Of a stretch of 64,000 bases of DNA, positions 1 to 10,500 are shown one piece after another. Every line of letters starts with the position of its first letter. The first letter of the stretch is position 1. The notes beneath the pieces are model-generated. The model saw only the letters and a list, made by a program, of their open reading frames with translations, searched no databases and was not told the DNA's origin. The stretch spans positions 38,414,494 through 38,478,493 of the forward strand of contig CM067372.1 of NCBI GenBank assembly GCA_034401795.1, written 5' to 3'. This DNA is from Chaetoderma sp. LZ-2023a. Taxonomy: Eukaryota > Mollusca > Caudofoveata > Chaetodermatida > Chaetodermatidae. The position numbers were made by a program, and so were the translations under genes.

Positions 1-224
1 TAAACAAAAGGTATAGTAATTATTTCAACTACTCATTGTACTTCGGATGCGCATTCCTAATAAACAGGTGCAGCATGCTATACTTGCGACATAAGACAGC
101 TTTCTCAGAAATGTAAAAGAAATTTACATCCAGACAGACAAAATTAATGTTAACAAATCGGTGTGGTTGGGTGGTTTCATGGCTGGTTCGCTCATCTAGA
201 CATTGGCTCATTATTATCTATCAT

Positions 225-320
225 CGTCGTTATCATCATCATCATCATCATCATCTACTTACTTACATCATCACCACCACCACCACCACCACCACCACCA
301 CCACATCATCATCATCAAAT
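225..320 (+). repeat. CAT/CAC trinucleotide microsatellite
   Basis: Runs of (ATC)n then (CAC)n then (ATC)n, within the intron upstream of the 428 exon. His- and Thr-rich ORFs here are repeat artefacts. Confidence 0.9.
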
Positions 321-427
321 TGTTGGATGTTATACAACAATGGCATTAACATAATTTGCCTTATCATTTTAAGACCATGTTTTTGTTTTAGTGCATATAT
401 TGAATATGTATGTGCTTCATTCTGCAG

Positions 428-554
428 CAATGAATGCATCCCCCAGCTCATCGGGTTTCCGATCAGTGCGTGCCCCTGAAGCTCGACCTCAGGATCAGCA
501 ACAGAAAACTACACAACAGCTGATGCGATGCGGGGAGTGTGATATGGTTGTCAC
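428..554 (+). CDS. PDLIM/ALP-type gene A, exon with linker and start of LIM domain
   Basis: Internal coding exon of a PDZ-LIM family protein, a cytoskeletal adaptor family that links alpha-actinin/actin structures to signalling partners. The exon follows a polypyrimidine/CAG acceptor (attctgcag) and ends at 554 before a gtaggt donor. Two bases complete a codon from the upstream exon. It then encodes a Ser/Gln-rich linker and the first zinc-binding pair of a LIM domain (CGECDMVV, Cys-x2-Cys, codons at 529-540). The exon ends after two bases of a Thr codon, and exon 2264-2349 supplies the third. An in-frame ATG at 430 is not needed as a start, because the acceptor makes this an internal exon. 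The upstream exons (PDZ, linker) lie outside the window. Confidence is high because the four exons together rebuild one complete LIM domain in frame. Confidence 0.85.
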
Positions 555-599
555 GTAGGTATAGCAGGAAAATATGGAAATCCAGTCTGACAATAGATG

Positions 600-955
600 G
601 ATCCGATCTGTCACTCAAGTATATGACGTCATCAACAATTACATCACATGTATGCCGGCATCACAATCAAAATGCATATTAAATGGCATATCTAGCTCCG
701 CCATGAACATGTAATAGTACGTCACATGTACGAATTGTATATCTGTTGAATATTTTGAAACTAATTTGACTGGGCCTGTGGCAACAACACCACCCAGTCA
801 ACTTAGTTTCAAAATATTCAACAGCTGAATAGCTACCATGAAATGGGATTCTGGAAAGTCAGGGTTCAAAGTATATAAATCGATCCCAACACGCGCAGAG
901 TGGGCAGAGCTTAGCTAGAAATGGGCGAAGCATAGATAGAAATTGATCCTAATTC
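600..955 (+). mobile_element. MITE-like composite repeat, copy 1 (+), with foldback core
   Basis: About 355 bp in intron 1 of gene A. In order: a tgacgtcat-containing left part, the motif gtacgaattgtat, a foldback core at 743-824, then a right part with cgatcccaacacg and ending gcgaagcatagat. The same order recurs at 6851-7240 (+) and, reversed, at 1553-1925. No ORF is present, so it is probably a non-autonomous DNA element. Confidence 0.6.
743..824. repeat. foldback core (CTGTTGAATATTTTGAAACT type), copy
   Basis: Inverted arms: CTGTTGAATATTTTGAAACT at the left and its complement AGTTTCAAAATATTCAACAG at the right. A short GGGCCTGTGGCAACAACACC spacer separates them. The structure would form a hairpin of roughly 30 bp. 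Confidence 0.85.
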
Positions 956-1552
956 TTCTCATGATTCCATAATATAGCAAGATTGTGTTCACTATTATGA
1001 AAACAACGTAACAAAGATGGCAACATCTCATAAATACATTTATTTTAATATATTTTGTATTGTAATTCGAGACAGATTTCCTGCAAATTAAGACAAGGTT
1101 TTAACCTGGTAGACATGCACAAATTCATTACGGTGTAGACTGAAAACAATTTGACTGGAAGTCTCTGAGTTAAATAATTGAAGATGGCAACAGTGTTAGT
1201 GTGGTTGCTTTAAGATATATGAATTTCGTGCAGGCTATATAAGGAAGCATTACACCCTAACTTGAACTAACTCCTATGAGATGTCTAACGTGCGATGAGA
1301 TGCACAGACGTTGTTCATTTATGGATATTAGAATTGATTAGGCCTACTGGGGGAAAATGTACTGGTCCAAATTTGATTATCTCAAATGTCCTGGATTATA
1401 CAATGCCGATTTTTACCGTCTTCTGTCTGCTAACAATGGAAAGAATCGATCTGTCACGCAAGTATATGACGTCATAATCAATTAGCCTACATTACTTGTT
1501 AGCTGATGTCAAAATCACAATGATGTAGCGCCGTTACGAAGGTGTACGACTG

Positions 1553-1925
1553 GACCTTTCCAGTTTTAGCTATGCTCCGCCCATCTCTAGATAAGCTCCA
1601 CTCACTTCACGCTCGTGTTGGGATCGATCGATCTCCGAACTCCCTGACTATCAATTTGCAGAAAACTATACAGGTAAGCTATTGAATATTTTGGAACTAA
1701 TTTGAGTGGGCGTTGTTGCTGCCTATAGCAACAGCATCCAGTCAAATTAGTTTCAACATATTCAACAGCATGTTTATTAAATAATAGAGACCTACAATTC
1801 GTGCAATGTAATTAAGCGTTAAAGACGTGCCAAATATAATCATCTATGACGTAATGATTATGATGTCATCCTACACCCGCTTAGCTGATTATGACATCAT
1901 ATGAAGTCAGATGATCGATGGAAAG
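1553..1925 (-). mobile_element. MITE-like composite repeat, copy 2 (-), with foldback core
   Basis: Reverse orientation of the 600-955 and 6851-7240 repeats. It begins TGGACCTTTCCAGTTTTAGC, then carries gtgttgggatcgatcgatc, the foldback core 1679-1768, tacaattcgtgcaatg and gattatgatgtcat. TGGACCTTTCCAGTTT also starts the + copy at 6852, so this sequence looks like a terminal inverted repeat. Confidence 0.6.
1679..1768. repeat. foldback core, copy
   Basis: Arms (tattgaatattttggaactaatttg and its near complement) surround an inner short stem GTTGCTGC...AGCAAC. Total 90 bp. Confidence 0.8.
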
Positions 1926-1969
1926 GTGAATTGTATGTTTTTCATGAATTTACAATTTAATAAAAATTA

Positions 1970-2003
1970 TGTTGCATATTTTGAAACCAGTTTGACTGGA
2001 AGA
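1970..2003 (+). repeat. single arm of the foldback family
   Basis: gttgcatattttgaaacc followed by agtttgactgg matches one arm only. No complementary arm follows. Confidence 0.5.
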
Positions 2004-2263
2004 TGTGTAGATTTACCCATAACGTGGGCGATCGATAAGATACTAATGGACAAGGGAGATACCCCACCAGTGCCAAAGAAACTGGTTCCTGAAATAGAGC
2101 AATCTCATTGGTTTTAATTTAGGCCAGCAAATTACTCCAGTAAGCAACCCCAATGTTTCTTATTGATTGACACTTCAATAGATGATATTCGTGCTGTGAT
2201 GTAATTATACAGGTCATGGTAATATCTATTAGCAACAGAGTGGTGTGATATGTTCTCTTGCAG

Positions 2264-2349
2264 GGGAGTTGCTGTCAAAGCCAGAGGGGTTCCTTTCCAC
2301 GTGCAATGCTTTAAATGTGCATCGTGTGGAGTAAACTTAAAACAAAAAG
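2264..2349 (+). CDS. PDLIM/ALP-type gene A, LIM domain exon 2
   Basis: 86-bp internal exon between a ttctcttgcag acceptor and a gtaaga donor. It continues the frame of 428-554 and carries the centre of the LIM domain: FHVQCFKCASCG gives His-x2-Cys-x2-Cys-x2-Cys, 16 residues after the first Cys pair. This fits the LIM consensus C-x2-C-x(16-23)-H-x2-C-x2-C-x2-C. The following VNLKQKG is characteristic of ALP-subfamily LIM domains. It ends one base into a Gly codon completed by exon 3520-3619. The flanking introns are 1709 bp and 1170 bp. Confidence 0.9.
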
Positions 2350-2454
2350 GTAAGATACTAGTGATAATTGATTAAAATTATCCTCCATGACCTCAATAAT
2401 GAGTGTAAAAACTTGGCGAATACATCTCCTGGTCCATGCAAAAACAACAGAGGT

Positions 2455-2530
2455 ATCAATCTGTCACTCAAGTATCAATCTGTCACTCAAGTATCTGACG
2501 TCAAAATGAAAATACATCACTTGTTAGATG
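2455..2530 (+). repeat. fragment of the MITE left part
   Basis: ctgtcactcaagtat is duplicated in tandem, followed by ctgacgtcaaaat. This resembles 610-640 and 1450-1480 and is a partial copy without the foldback core. Confidence 0.4.
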
Positions 2531-2676
2531 ACGTTACAATCACATAACATGTCCAACATGAACTGGGTCAAAGATACCAAATTATAGTCTGAATTGTGTC
2601 TTTGGTGAATTTACAATTTAACCCTTTAGTAGCTAAATTTGGTCAATAAAATTATTTAATGCGCTTTTTGAATGCC

Positions 2677-2799
2677 CATTTGCAGGCCAAGAGAAGACTT
2701 TATAAAAATAATTTACCATTGTAATGATTGGCTCCGTTATCGAGCCAGTCATTCCAGTGGTAAATTTGTTTTAATATTCCCTTGGTTTGCTTGCAAATG
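2677..2799. repeat. second foldback family, copy 1
   Basis: Arms CATTTGCAGGCCAAG ... CTTGGTTTGCTTGCAAATG, with an inner pair TTACCATTGTAATGATTGGCTC / GAGCCAGTCATTCCAGTGG around the loop cgttatc. It lies in intron 2 of gene A. A diverged copy lies at 60941-61063 in intron 1 of gene B. Confidence 0.75.
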
Positions 2800-3011
2800 G
2801 ACGTTCTGAGCACTGTAGATGCTGGTTTTGGCTGGCCATTAAAGGTTACCTGTATAGACTACTTATCTTGAAATGAAATTGAGATTGAGAATTCAGGGTT
2901 GCCTTAATTCTTTTGACACGTTTTCGCACAAGTGTGCTAAAATAAACAAGTGCAAATTTGTCCAATACCCGCGTCGTCGTTGATATATTTATCAATCGTG
3001 CTGCCATATCA

Positions 3012-3297
3012 TAAACAATGCTGCTGAAAGCTGTTGTCTTTTAGTTTTTACCCACACACTGGCAGTGGCACATGGTTTCGCTACCCCACTGGCAGGCTTC
3101 CATCCAAGTTTGGAGAGGATTTCTCCAGTTGAACCAGAATTATCAGAAGATGCGTCAGAAGTGTCCACTTTTAAAACAATGTTGCTGAAAGCCTTTGCTG
3201 CTGCGTTTTAGTAATTGAGCACAAAATTAGCACACGTCTTCGAGACCCAACTGGCAAGGTTCCACCTACGTTTTGAGATCCTTCCAGTAGAACCATT
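3012..3297 (+). repeat. imperfect tandem duplication, about 165-bp period, in gene A intron
   Basis: Unit 1 starts aaacaatgctgctgaaagc and unit 2 starts aaacaatgttgctgaaagc near 3175. Both then share ccactggcaggcttcca / caactggcaaggttcca and tccagttgaacca / tccagtagaacca. Unit 2 is followed by poly(A) and (AAC)n at 3298-3357. Confidence 0.65.
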
Positions 3298-3324
3298 TAA
3301 AAAAAAAAAAAGAATGTCTTAAGA

Positions 3325-3358
3325 ACAGCAACAACAACAACAACAACAACAACAACAA
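3325..3358 (+). repeat. (AAC)n microsatellite
   Basis: About ten CAA units following an A-rich run. Confidence 0.9.
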
Positions 3359-3519
3359 GCACTCCATGTTTCCACTAACCCTTGTGTCTAGCGACGTGGA
3401 TAAAATATTAATCTTACAATGTGACATTATTGTTAGCACTACTACTAGACTACCGTGGCTGCTACAACAATGGTTTCTTTGAATAAATTTCCACTGACAG
3501 ATTGTTATTCTTTCCTCAG

Positions 3520-3619
3520 GGTATTTCGTTATCAAGGACAAATTGTATTGTGACATCCACGCTAAACGTATGGCCCAGGATGAGGCTGGATCTACAATGG
3601 TAGCCACACCTGTTTTCAG
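3520..3619 (+). CDS. PDLIM/ALP-type gene A, LIM domain exon 3
   Basis: 100-bp exon between a tctttcctcag acceptor and a gtataa donor. It encodes GYFVIKDKLYCDIHAKR, supplying the final Cys-x2-His zinc ligands of the LIM domain, and then a short acidic and hydrophobic tail ending VATPVF. With the two preceding exons the domain has all eight ligands at normal spacing. Homologous ALP LIM domains end in the same LYC-x2-HA-(R/K) pattern. A - strand ORF over 3266-3736 is a shadow. Confidence 0.9.
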
Positions 3620-4040
3620 GTATAACCATGGATGACATAATGTAAAACTCATACTTTCATTGAAAGAATAAAACAAGTGGTCACTATAGACTGTTGATCT
3701 TTTAACCGTTGATATTTCAGCATTAATTCCCCACACACAGTATATTCAATATAGCTCCAAGACACCTTTTAAATTATTGTTCTATACTTCTTTACTTTCT
3801 ACACTGACAGATGGCAACATACTGGTTAGTAAAGTGTGGCTCTAAATCTTGGGGGTCAGGGTGAGGTGGTTTTAGGCAATTCATCACTAATTGAAATCGA
3901 CTTAATGTTAAATCTTGCTTGGTGAAGTTATAATTATGAAGTAATAGTATATCATTTGGATTGAGTTAGACTGCTGCCTGATGTAATGAATGTGTTTCTG
4001 CATTTTTATCATGCATTACTAACTATTTTCTCTATTTCAG

Positions 4041-4044
4041 ATAA
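4041..4044 (+). CDS. PDLIM/ALP-type gene A, last coding bases and stop
   Basis: After a tctctatttcag acceptor (ending 4040), the first base completes an Arg codon started at 3618-3619. The next three bases are TAA. The protein therefore ends ...VFR about 15 residues after the LIM domain. A single C-terminal LIM domain fits the ALP branch of the family rather than the three-LIM Enigma/Zasp branch. Splicing immediately before the stop is unusual, but the frame is unambiguous. Confidence 0.75.
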
Positions 4045-5000
4045 AGACGTTAGTGTTCTTCATTGACGATTGAGTGATACTGTCTTTGTTCCTGATCAGT
4101 CCTTTTCCATCCAGCCCAGTGCCATTGTACCATATGACATGGAATAACCATGTATTCGCAAAGCATGGCAGCAGGCAAAGACACTGCGAGGTACATCAAG
4201 CAATGCGGACACCTGTCACTGCATAACAATTTACCACTCCACAAAGGTCTTCAGCTATAGTGTCATAGTGTGCATCCATGAGTGTATGTGTGCATGTGTA
4301 AGTTCACATGAGTGTGTATGTGGGTTGTGAGTGTGTAAGGTACCTGTTTACACATTGTTTCCTTCGACATAGACCATCTTTCCCATGCATAATCTGTTTG
4401 ACTGTGTTAATGATAATGTTATTCATATTATATAATTTAGCCCTGGCTTGATTCTGATATAGACGTCCGCTTAGTTTCCATTATTATTGTATATTTCATT
4501 TCCCTTGTTAATGTAATTCACCACTGTCACATCTGCAACATTTTATATTGATATCTCATAGACCTCATGTAGTTCAAGGGAGCTAAATACAATGACATGA
4601 TGGTTGTGTCTACAAGAAACTGATTTTTAAAGCTCAAATTTTATACAAACAGTTACGTTTCTTCTTTATTAATACTTGTGTGGTTGTTCGGTTTGCAAAA
4701 TAGTTAGGAATTCCTACCTTCATTAATGGGTGATTTCTAACATCATCTGCATATCAATGGTCGATCTGTCTTTGTTCTAGATTTCTCCCAAATGGAAAAT
4801 GTACTATGGAAAATGTACTAGCTCTCAATCGTGCCACCAAGAAAATTCAACCAGTCACTGCTTTATCATGAATTTAGGATTCTTATATACTCCATACCTG
4901 TTGTTTACATAAGCATATTAAGAATTGGGATGTTCATCAAAGGCATGGCCTATTGAACGATGGACATGCGACACAGAAGACAAGGCATTACAATAAAACA
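4045..5000 (+). other. probable 3' UTR and downstream flank of gene A
   Basis: No coding signal. The stretch follows the TAA at 4042-4044 and holds low-complexity TG-rich DNA around 4260-4340. AATAAA at 4992-4997 is the first clear poly(A) signal I see after the stop; another lies near 5837. The transcript end cannot be fixed from sequence alone. Confidence 0.4.
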
Positions 5001-5201
5001 GTTATAATAGCATAGCAATGATGATTAAGCATATACCATATAGCCATGATACATTGAGCACATACTTGTATCGTAATTTTGTCATAATATTAAAAGTGGA
5101 CATAACCGGTCAAAAGGAGAGGGATAGGGAAGGCGGGAGCTCATCACCCAGAGCCTGATTAATCCTGGGGGGGGCTCCTTATCGGGTGGATCAAAGAGCA
5201 A

Positions 5202-5325
5202 GTGGATACTACTACTACTACTGCTGCTACTACTACTTCTGCTTCTGTTGCTACTACTACTACTACTACTACTACTACTGCTACCACCACTACTATTGTT
5301 ACTACTACAACTACTACTACTGCTG

Positions 5326-5424
<99 letters not shown>

Positions 5425-5425
5425 A
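5202..5425 (+). repeat. long (CTA)n/(ACT)n microsatellite
   Basis: About 220 bp of nearly pure CTA repeat with a few CTG and other substitutions in its first third. It is open in all three forward frames (poly-Tyr, poly-Thr, poly-Leu). It abuts aaatttaactggaag, which resembles a foldback arm. Confidence 0.95.
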
Positions 5426-5497
5426 ATTTAACTGGAAGCTGATTTTTCCTATGGCAGCACCAATTTAGAGGTAAATTGGTTTCAAAATATTGAACAG
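5423..5497. repeat. degenerate foldback core next to the CTA repeat
   Basis: The right arm ggtttcaaaatattgaacag is clear. The left arm is reduced to taaatttaactgg, and the CTA repeat occupies the place of the outer left arm. Confidence 0.55.
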
Positions 5498-5499
5498 CT

Positions 5500-6024
5500 T
5501 ACATATATCAAGACTAAAAGTGAGATACTGTGCTGTCACGTTCAAATGGCATATTTTTTATTTGTGGGCCCCGTCATCATTTGTCGGGGTGCCAGGGCGC
5601 TAGCCTTGTTATCCCCTGCCTTAATGTGGCTCTATGATATCTGTAACATAGGACTTAATAATCAAATCATTTGACGTGGTGACATATTGAGATAGTGCTT
5701 ACATTACATGTGCAATGTGGTTATTTCATTCCAAAGCCTAACCTGTAATTGTGTATCTTCTCTGCTATATAAATGACTGGCCTCCTAAGTATACCTCTTT
5801 AAGTCATGCAAACTAAATCTAGAATTGTCTAAATGTAAATAAATCGCAATTTATGTTATTTTTCACTACTTTATAATCTGAAATTAATTTATGATATTTG
5901 TATTTTTGTGTGTTTGATGGTAGTTAAACAGTTAAAACAGGATAACCTTATATATTTAAATCCAATATTGTACAGTACAGTTCAGAAATAAGTTGACATG
6001 TTTCCAAAACAAAATAAAACGTAT
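5500..6024. other. unassigned AT-rich DNA
   Basis: No coding potential or repeat structure recognised. A possible poly(A) signal lies near 5837. Confidence 0.5.
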
Positions 6025-6097
6025 TGTTGAATATGTTGGACTTAATTTGATTGGAAGACATTGCTGCCAATCAAATTACGTCCAAAATATTCAACAG
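6025..6097. repeat. foldback core, ggacttaatttgattgg subtype
   Basis: Arms TGTTGAATATGTTGGACTTA and TACGTCCAAAATATTCAACA, 73 bp in all, with the spacer agacattgctgc. This subtype shares its arm with 7890-7984. Confidence 0.85.
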
Positions 6098-6671
6098 GAC
6101 ATTTCTTAGATTGCGATTGCAATGTTTGGAAATATGCTCTTATTTCCGAGCTCAACTGTACGCTGTACATTTTATCCCTCTTGAGTTTATGTGGTCTCCC
6201 ATTTTAGTTGCTGATAATAATAATATATAATAATAGTTGCTAATTACTATAGAAACATAAATGCCCCCATGTATATATATATATATATAAAACCCGATTG
6301 TCTCAGTTACTTTCTGGTCAGCTGAGGAGGGGAATAGTTATTTAGTCCAAAATCTTTATTTATTCACAACTGTTGCACTCCTGTCATCGGATCTAATTTA
6401 CTAGTATCTGATTAAAGTTTGTTAGCAAATGTAAAATATGTTACAGTGTTGTTCGTGTTTTCTTTATATAGTCACAGTGTATATAAAGGTATTTCTGGAT
6501 TGCACAACGGATGCACATGTAGGTATATTAACAACCACAGTAATGGTTGCAGGGTATTGGTGTGTTAAGTGATGACGTATTTCCTGGTTCATTTGTTGGT
6601 AACCCTTTAACCATTGAGATCTCAGTGTCTCCGTTTCAAGACATGTATGCCGGAAAGCTGGTGACTCTAAT

Positions 6672-6767
6672 AGGCTTTTGAAATCAATTTGACATTTGAT
6701 TGGAAATTGTTGCTGCCATAAGCAACACCAGCTCCAGGGTCAAATTAGTTTTCTTAAACATTTCAAA
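6672..6767. repeat. degenerate foldback core
   Basis: ttgaaatcaatttgacatttg ... gttgctgccataagcaac ... gtcaaattagttttc. The inner GTTGCTG/AGCAAC stem is preserved and the outer arms have decayed. Confidence 0.5.
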
Positions 6768-6850
6768 ATATAAGGGATAAAGAGTTAAGCGATTGTTAAA
6801 TAAAGAACAATGTTGTTGGTAAACTACAAATAATGATGCTATGAACATAG

Positions 6851-7240
6851 AATGGACCTTTCCAGTTTATCCATAAATCATATGACATCATAATCAACTA
6901 CGTGATGTGTAGGGTGATGTCATAATCAATGACGTCAGGAATGACATAAATAAGTGCATCAAGAACGCTTAATGGCCTACGGACTAAGCGTTGTACGAAT
7001 TGTATGACTTTCTTATTTAATAAACATACTGTTAAATATTTTGAAAGTAATTTGACTGGGCGCTTTTGCTGTCATATGCCGCAACAGAACCAATTCATAT
7101 TAGGTTCAAATATTCAACAACCTACCTGTATAGTATTCTGGAAATTGATAGTGAGTGCAGGGATCGATCGATCCCAACACGGGCGAAGTGTGGGTGAAAC
7201 TTAGCTAGGGATTGGCGGGCATAGATAAAACTAGATTCTT
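6851..7240 (+). mobile_element. MITE-like composite repeat, copy 3 (+)
   Basis: Begins aTGGACCTTTCCAGTTT, then ATGACATCATAATCAA, gtacgaattgtat, the foldback core 7029-7120, and gatcgatcccaacacg. It ends with gggcatagataaaacta, a decayed complement of the left terminus. It is the best copy for defining the termini. Confidence 0.65.
7029..7120. repeat. foldback core, copy
   Basis: Arms CTGTTAAATATTTTGAAAG and aggttcaaatattcaaca around cttttgctgtcatatgccgcaac. Confidence 0.75.
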
Positions 7241-7889
7241 GCATTGTGACATAGTAAGAGCAAAATACTACACTTCCGGGCCTATTACATGTGTCTGACA
7301 TCAGACTTAACACACCTATTGTAGCATGGAATAATAGTCAGGCCAGGAGTTGGCATAAACAAGTAAATTACGATTTTCCAACCTTGTCTCTTCTGCGCGG
7401 TAGTGGGATGATAAAGGGATTTCAATGAAACTTGTATACAGAATTTTGATTGTTGGTTTTTTACGCGGCCATATTGGATTTTCCAAAATCTGGAAATCAT
7501 ATATTTGGATTAACCCGAGGTCAGATTTCAATGACACTTGGATGCAAGGGTCCTATGGTGGTCGGATTCAGAACTTGTAATGCAAAATTTGATTTGTAAA
7601 TTTTTTCTCGCGGTTTGGTTTTCCAATTTCCAGAATACTACTCATTAATTGATTATATGATTACTGGGATGAGTATAACCAGACTTGGCTGCAATGACCC
7701 TTTGTTGGTACACTTCCAACCTTATATGCAGAAATCTGATTGGTCAAAATTTCCGAAAAATCAGTTAAAAGATTATTTTCATTAACTGTTGTCCTGATTT
7801 CAACAAAACCTGGCTGAAAGAACACTATCGTCCTGGGGTTCTGAACTCGTATATAAAATTATTTTAAAACAGACGGTTTAAGAAATGCT
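7241..7889. other. unassigned intergenic DNA
   Basis: No supported gene. The short - strand ORFs at 7285-7537 carry no recognisable motif. Confidence 0.5.
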
Positions 7890-7984
7890 CTGTTGGATAT
7901 TTTGGACTTAATTTGATTGGAACCCACTGTTGCTTTATGTAGCAATAGCTTCCAATCAAATTAAGTCCTGGATATATTCAACAG
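7890..7984. repeat. foldback core, ggacttaatttgattgg subtype
   Basis: Arms CTGTTGGATATTTTGGACTT and AAGTCCTGGATATATTCAACAG, with an inner stem tgttgctttatgtagcaata. 95 bp. Confidence 0.85.
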
Positions 7985-8387
7985 TGCGTTTTATCTTGTG
8001 GAAACATGGTAAGTTATTTCTGAGCATTAAATGCTTATAATATCTCTTAAACTCTGTTCAATATTGTGCAACGTTTGATCATTGGTGATTGTATGTATGG
8101 AAATTATTCTGGTTATAAAAAATGTGGTGCTTCTCAGCCAATCAGCCATTGATCGAATGCGCCATGATACATCCCACTCTCAAACACATCTGCAATAAAT
8201 AAAACGGGTACTTGAGGTCGATTACAACCAGTTTAGGAGTGGTTGGTTGTCCCGTTGGGCATTGCTAGTTTAATTAGGAAACTTTATCCACAGTTCTAAC
8301 TTTTATGCTGATGTTTACAACACCTCTAGCAATGACTTCGCTTCAAGTCTTTCTGATAAGCCACATTGTTCCTTTCAGTCCTGTGTT

Positions 8388-9187
8388 GTGGATCAGCAAG
8401 AGAGCAATAATTCAATGCAAGACTCATTGCGGCAACATAGACTGTCCGGCATCTATGTCAACCACAATTTAAGGATTCTTCTAGTGGGAGATCATCGCCT
8501 ACCTGACATAGTGTTGACAGGAACAGCTGATCAATTTGTCTTCACAGAGAATTATGTTGTAAATAGAGCTTTAGTGTTTCTGAGCATTGCTAACAAACGA
8601 TGTAGTGGCGAGTCCAATGCACAGGATCTTGGTAGTGGGGGTCAAAACTACTTAGCATACAGTGCCAGATCACCAGATGTACCAATACTATGAGCCTCTC
8701 GCCGTATTCATCACCTGTTCAGTAAGCTACTCTCTAAATAAAATAATGCTGAATTAGAATTCTGCCGGACAGTTAGAACGAGGAAGAGCATTTATCCGGG
8801 TATCCCAGCCTCCTTGGTTGTTAGTGAAATTGGCTGTAGCTTATCTCAGAAGAGTGTCTTCGTGCACGCATATACGCTGCACAGATAAAATTGTATGGCA
8901 TCATCGGAGGGGGTCATGATTCAATTTAAGAAAGTAGATGGTATCATTTGAGAAAGATAAGAGAAGAGGAAAACAGCTACTTACCCGACATGATATGGAA
9001 AAGAGAGAGGTTCCTTGAGCGTGTACATCAGGGAACAGACCTTCCCGGTAATTTGCCGAAACGAAGAAGGACGTGTAAGATGATACTCGACCTTGTTGGT
9101 ACTAGTAACCATGAGAGAGAATGGAGATATGCTAGTCGATGGCACAATGAAATGGTTTCTGTGCTGCAGGAGAATATTATACCCTAA
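8388..9187 (+). pseudogene. unrecognised coding-like fragments
   Basis: Two open stretches (8388-8693 and 8948-9187) have a composition more protein-like than their surroundings. The second is basic and charged (for example LPKRRRTCKMILDL). The interval between them is open only with frame changes. I recognise no family. They may be remnants of one broken transposon-derived gene or chance ORFs. Confidence 0.2.
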
Positions 9188-9499
9188 CGGGCTCTTACTC
9201 CAGCAGACTGTGTGTGCCTAAACTACTTTTACGTTTAGCCAGGGTGCATGTTTTATACCTGCAGCACAACAGATAGCATCCTTGAAACTAGCAGTAGATG
9301 GATGAGCCAATACAGTACCTGATCTGCAGAGCACTGGTACAGCATAAACACGAATTGGAGAAGCAATGTAGAGGTTTAAGGAGACTGGCTACTCGTGAGT
9401 ATGCCACAGGACATGTACTTCTAGATGTATGTCACATGATTCCCATCACATGAAAGCATGTTTGTCACAGGGATTGACGGATAGATTGTAATGGCAGGC

Positions 9500-9830
9500 A
9501 AATAGGCAAACAAATAACAGGAATCTATCCAGTATAAGTGAAGTTATTGAGCAGAAGCCTGACACAGATATTTTTTTTACAAATTTTAAGTATTTCAAGG
9601 CAGATAACTATGGTCGTGTTTCACTGATATGCAATCCCCTCCGAGGGCATTTAATCAGACGTTGACATAACAAATTTGAAATGTAACCATTCCGTATACG
9701 TGAGGTTATGGAGCAGAAATCAAATGCACAAACATTTCTGACAAATAAGTATTTCAAGGGAGATCACTACGATGAATCTAGACACGTTTCGCTGATATAC
9801 ACAATCTCCACTGAGAGCATGGGCAGGGCG
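9500..9830 (+). repeat. imperfect duplication of about 130 bp
   Basis: gtgaagttattgagcagaagcc ... aagtatttcaaggcagat ... gtttcactgatatgcaat recurs near 9700-9830 as gtgaggttatggagcagaaatc ... aagtatttcaagggagat ... gtttcgctgatatacac. Confidence 0.55.
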
Positions 9831-10304
9831 CGCGCGGGGTGTAACAAGGACGCATTACAGCCAGTATCCTGAACTTGAACTGGAAAACAAATATTTATTC
9901 TGTTAAAATACAGGTTTATGATGACTGATCGACAGAGTAATACAATCCAGACACATTTTAAAACAAGGGATGGACTGTGGATGACAATACTGGTCATATT
10001 AAAGAGACTGCATTTCAACAGAAAACCACATATTTACATGAAGATAAGGAATAATTAATCTAATATTATACCACTGATCATACCAGTTGATAGTGTACTG
10101 AATATTATTGGTGACACAAAAAATCACGAAATAACAGTTTCCACACTAGCCACAACTAAAAGTGTTTCCAGACATTTTAATTAATCTATTTTGAAATTAA
10201 AAACATCACCACTTACAAAACAGTGCAGCATACTAGAAGACTATATCTCTATTTTTTAGACTATTTCTTACAGAAGGGAATAGCAAATGACAAGTTGGAT
10301 GATA

Positions 10305-10338
10305 CTCCTAAAATAAAGATATGTCTTTATTTTAGGAG
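10305..10338. repeat. perfect 15-bp hairpin
   Basis: CTCCTAAAATAAAGA, a 4-base loop, then TCTTTATTTTAGGAG. No other copy was recognised in the window. Confidence 0.8.
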
Positions 10339-10500
10339 CAACCCTAATCGCTTCAGAATAAGCATACTTAGTACTTAAGCTGCGATCTATTCTTTGAGCA
10401 TGCAGAATTTAGAACAGACTACTCAAAATACCAATATATTTGAAAATAATTCACTAACATAATTGAATTGACGTTTGTCCATGTAACATACTCATCTATA

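Noticed and set aside
430..432. ATG as the start of a short LIM protein
   Set aside because: It is two bases after a good splice acceptor and in frame with it, so it is more simply an internal Met.
5186..5468. Poly-Tyr, poly-Thr and poly-Leu ORFs
   Set aside because: They are the three forward frames of one CTA microsatellite.
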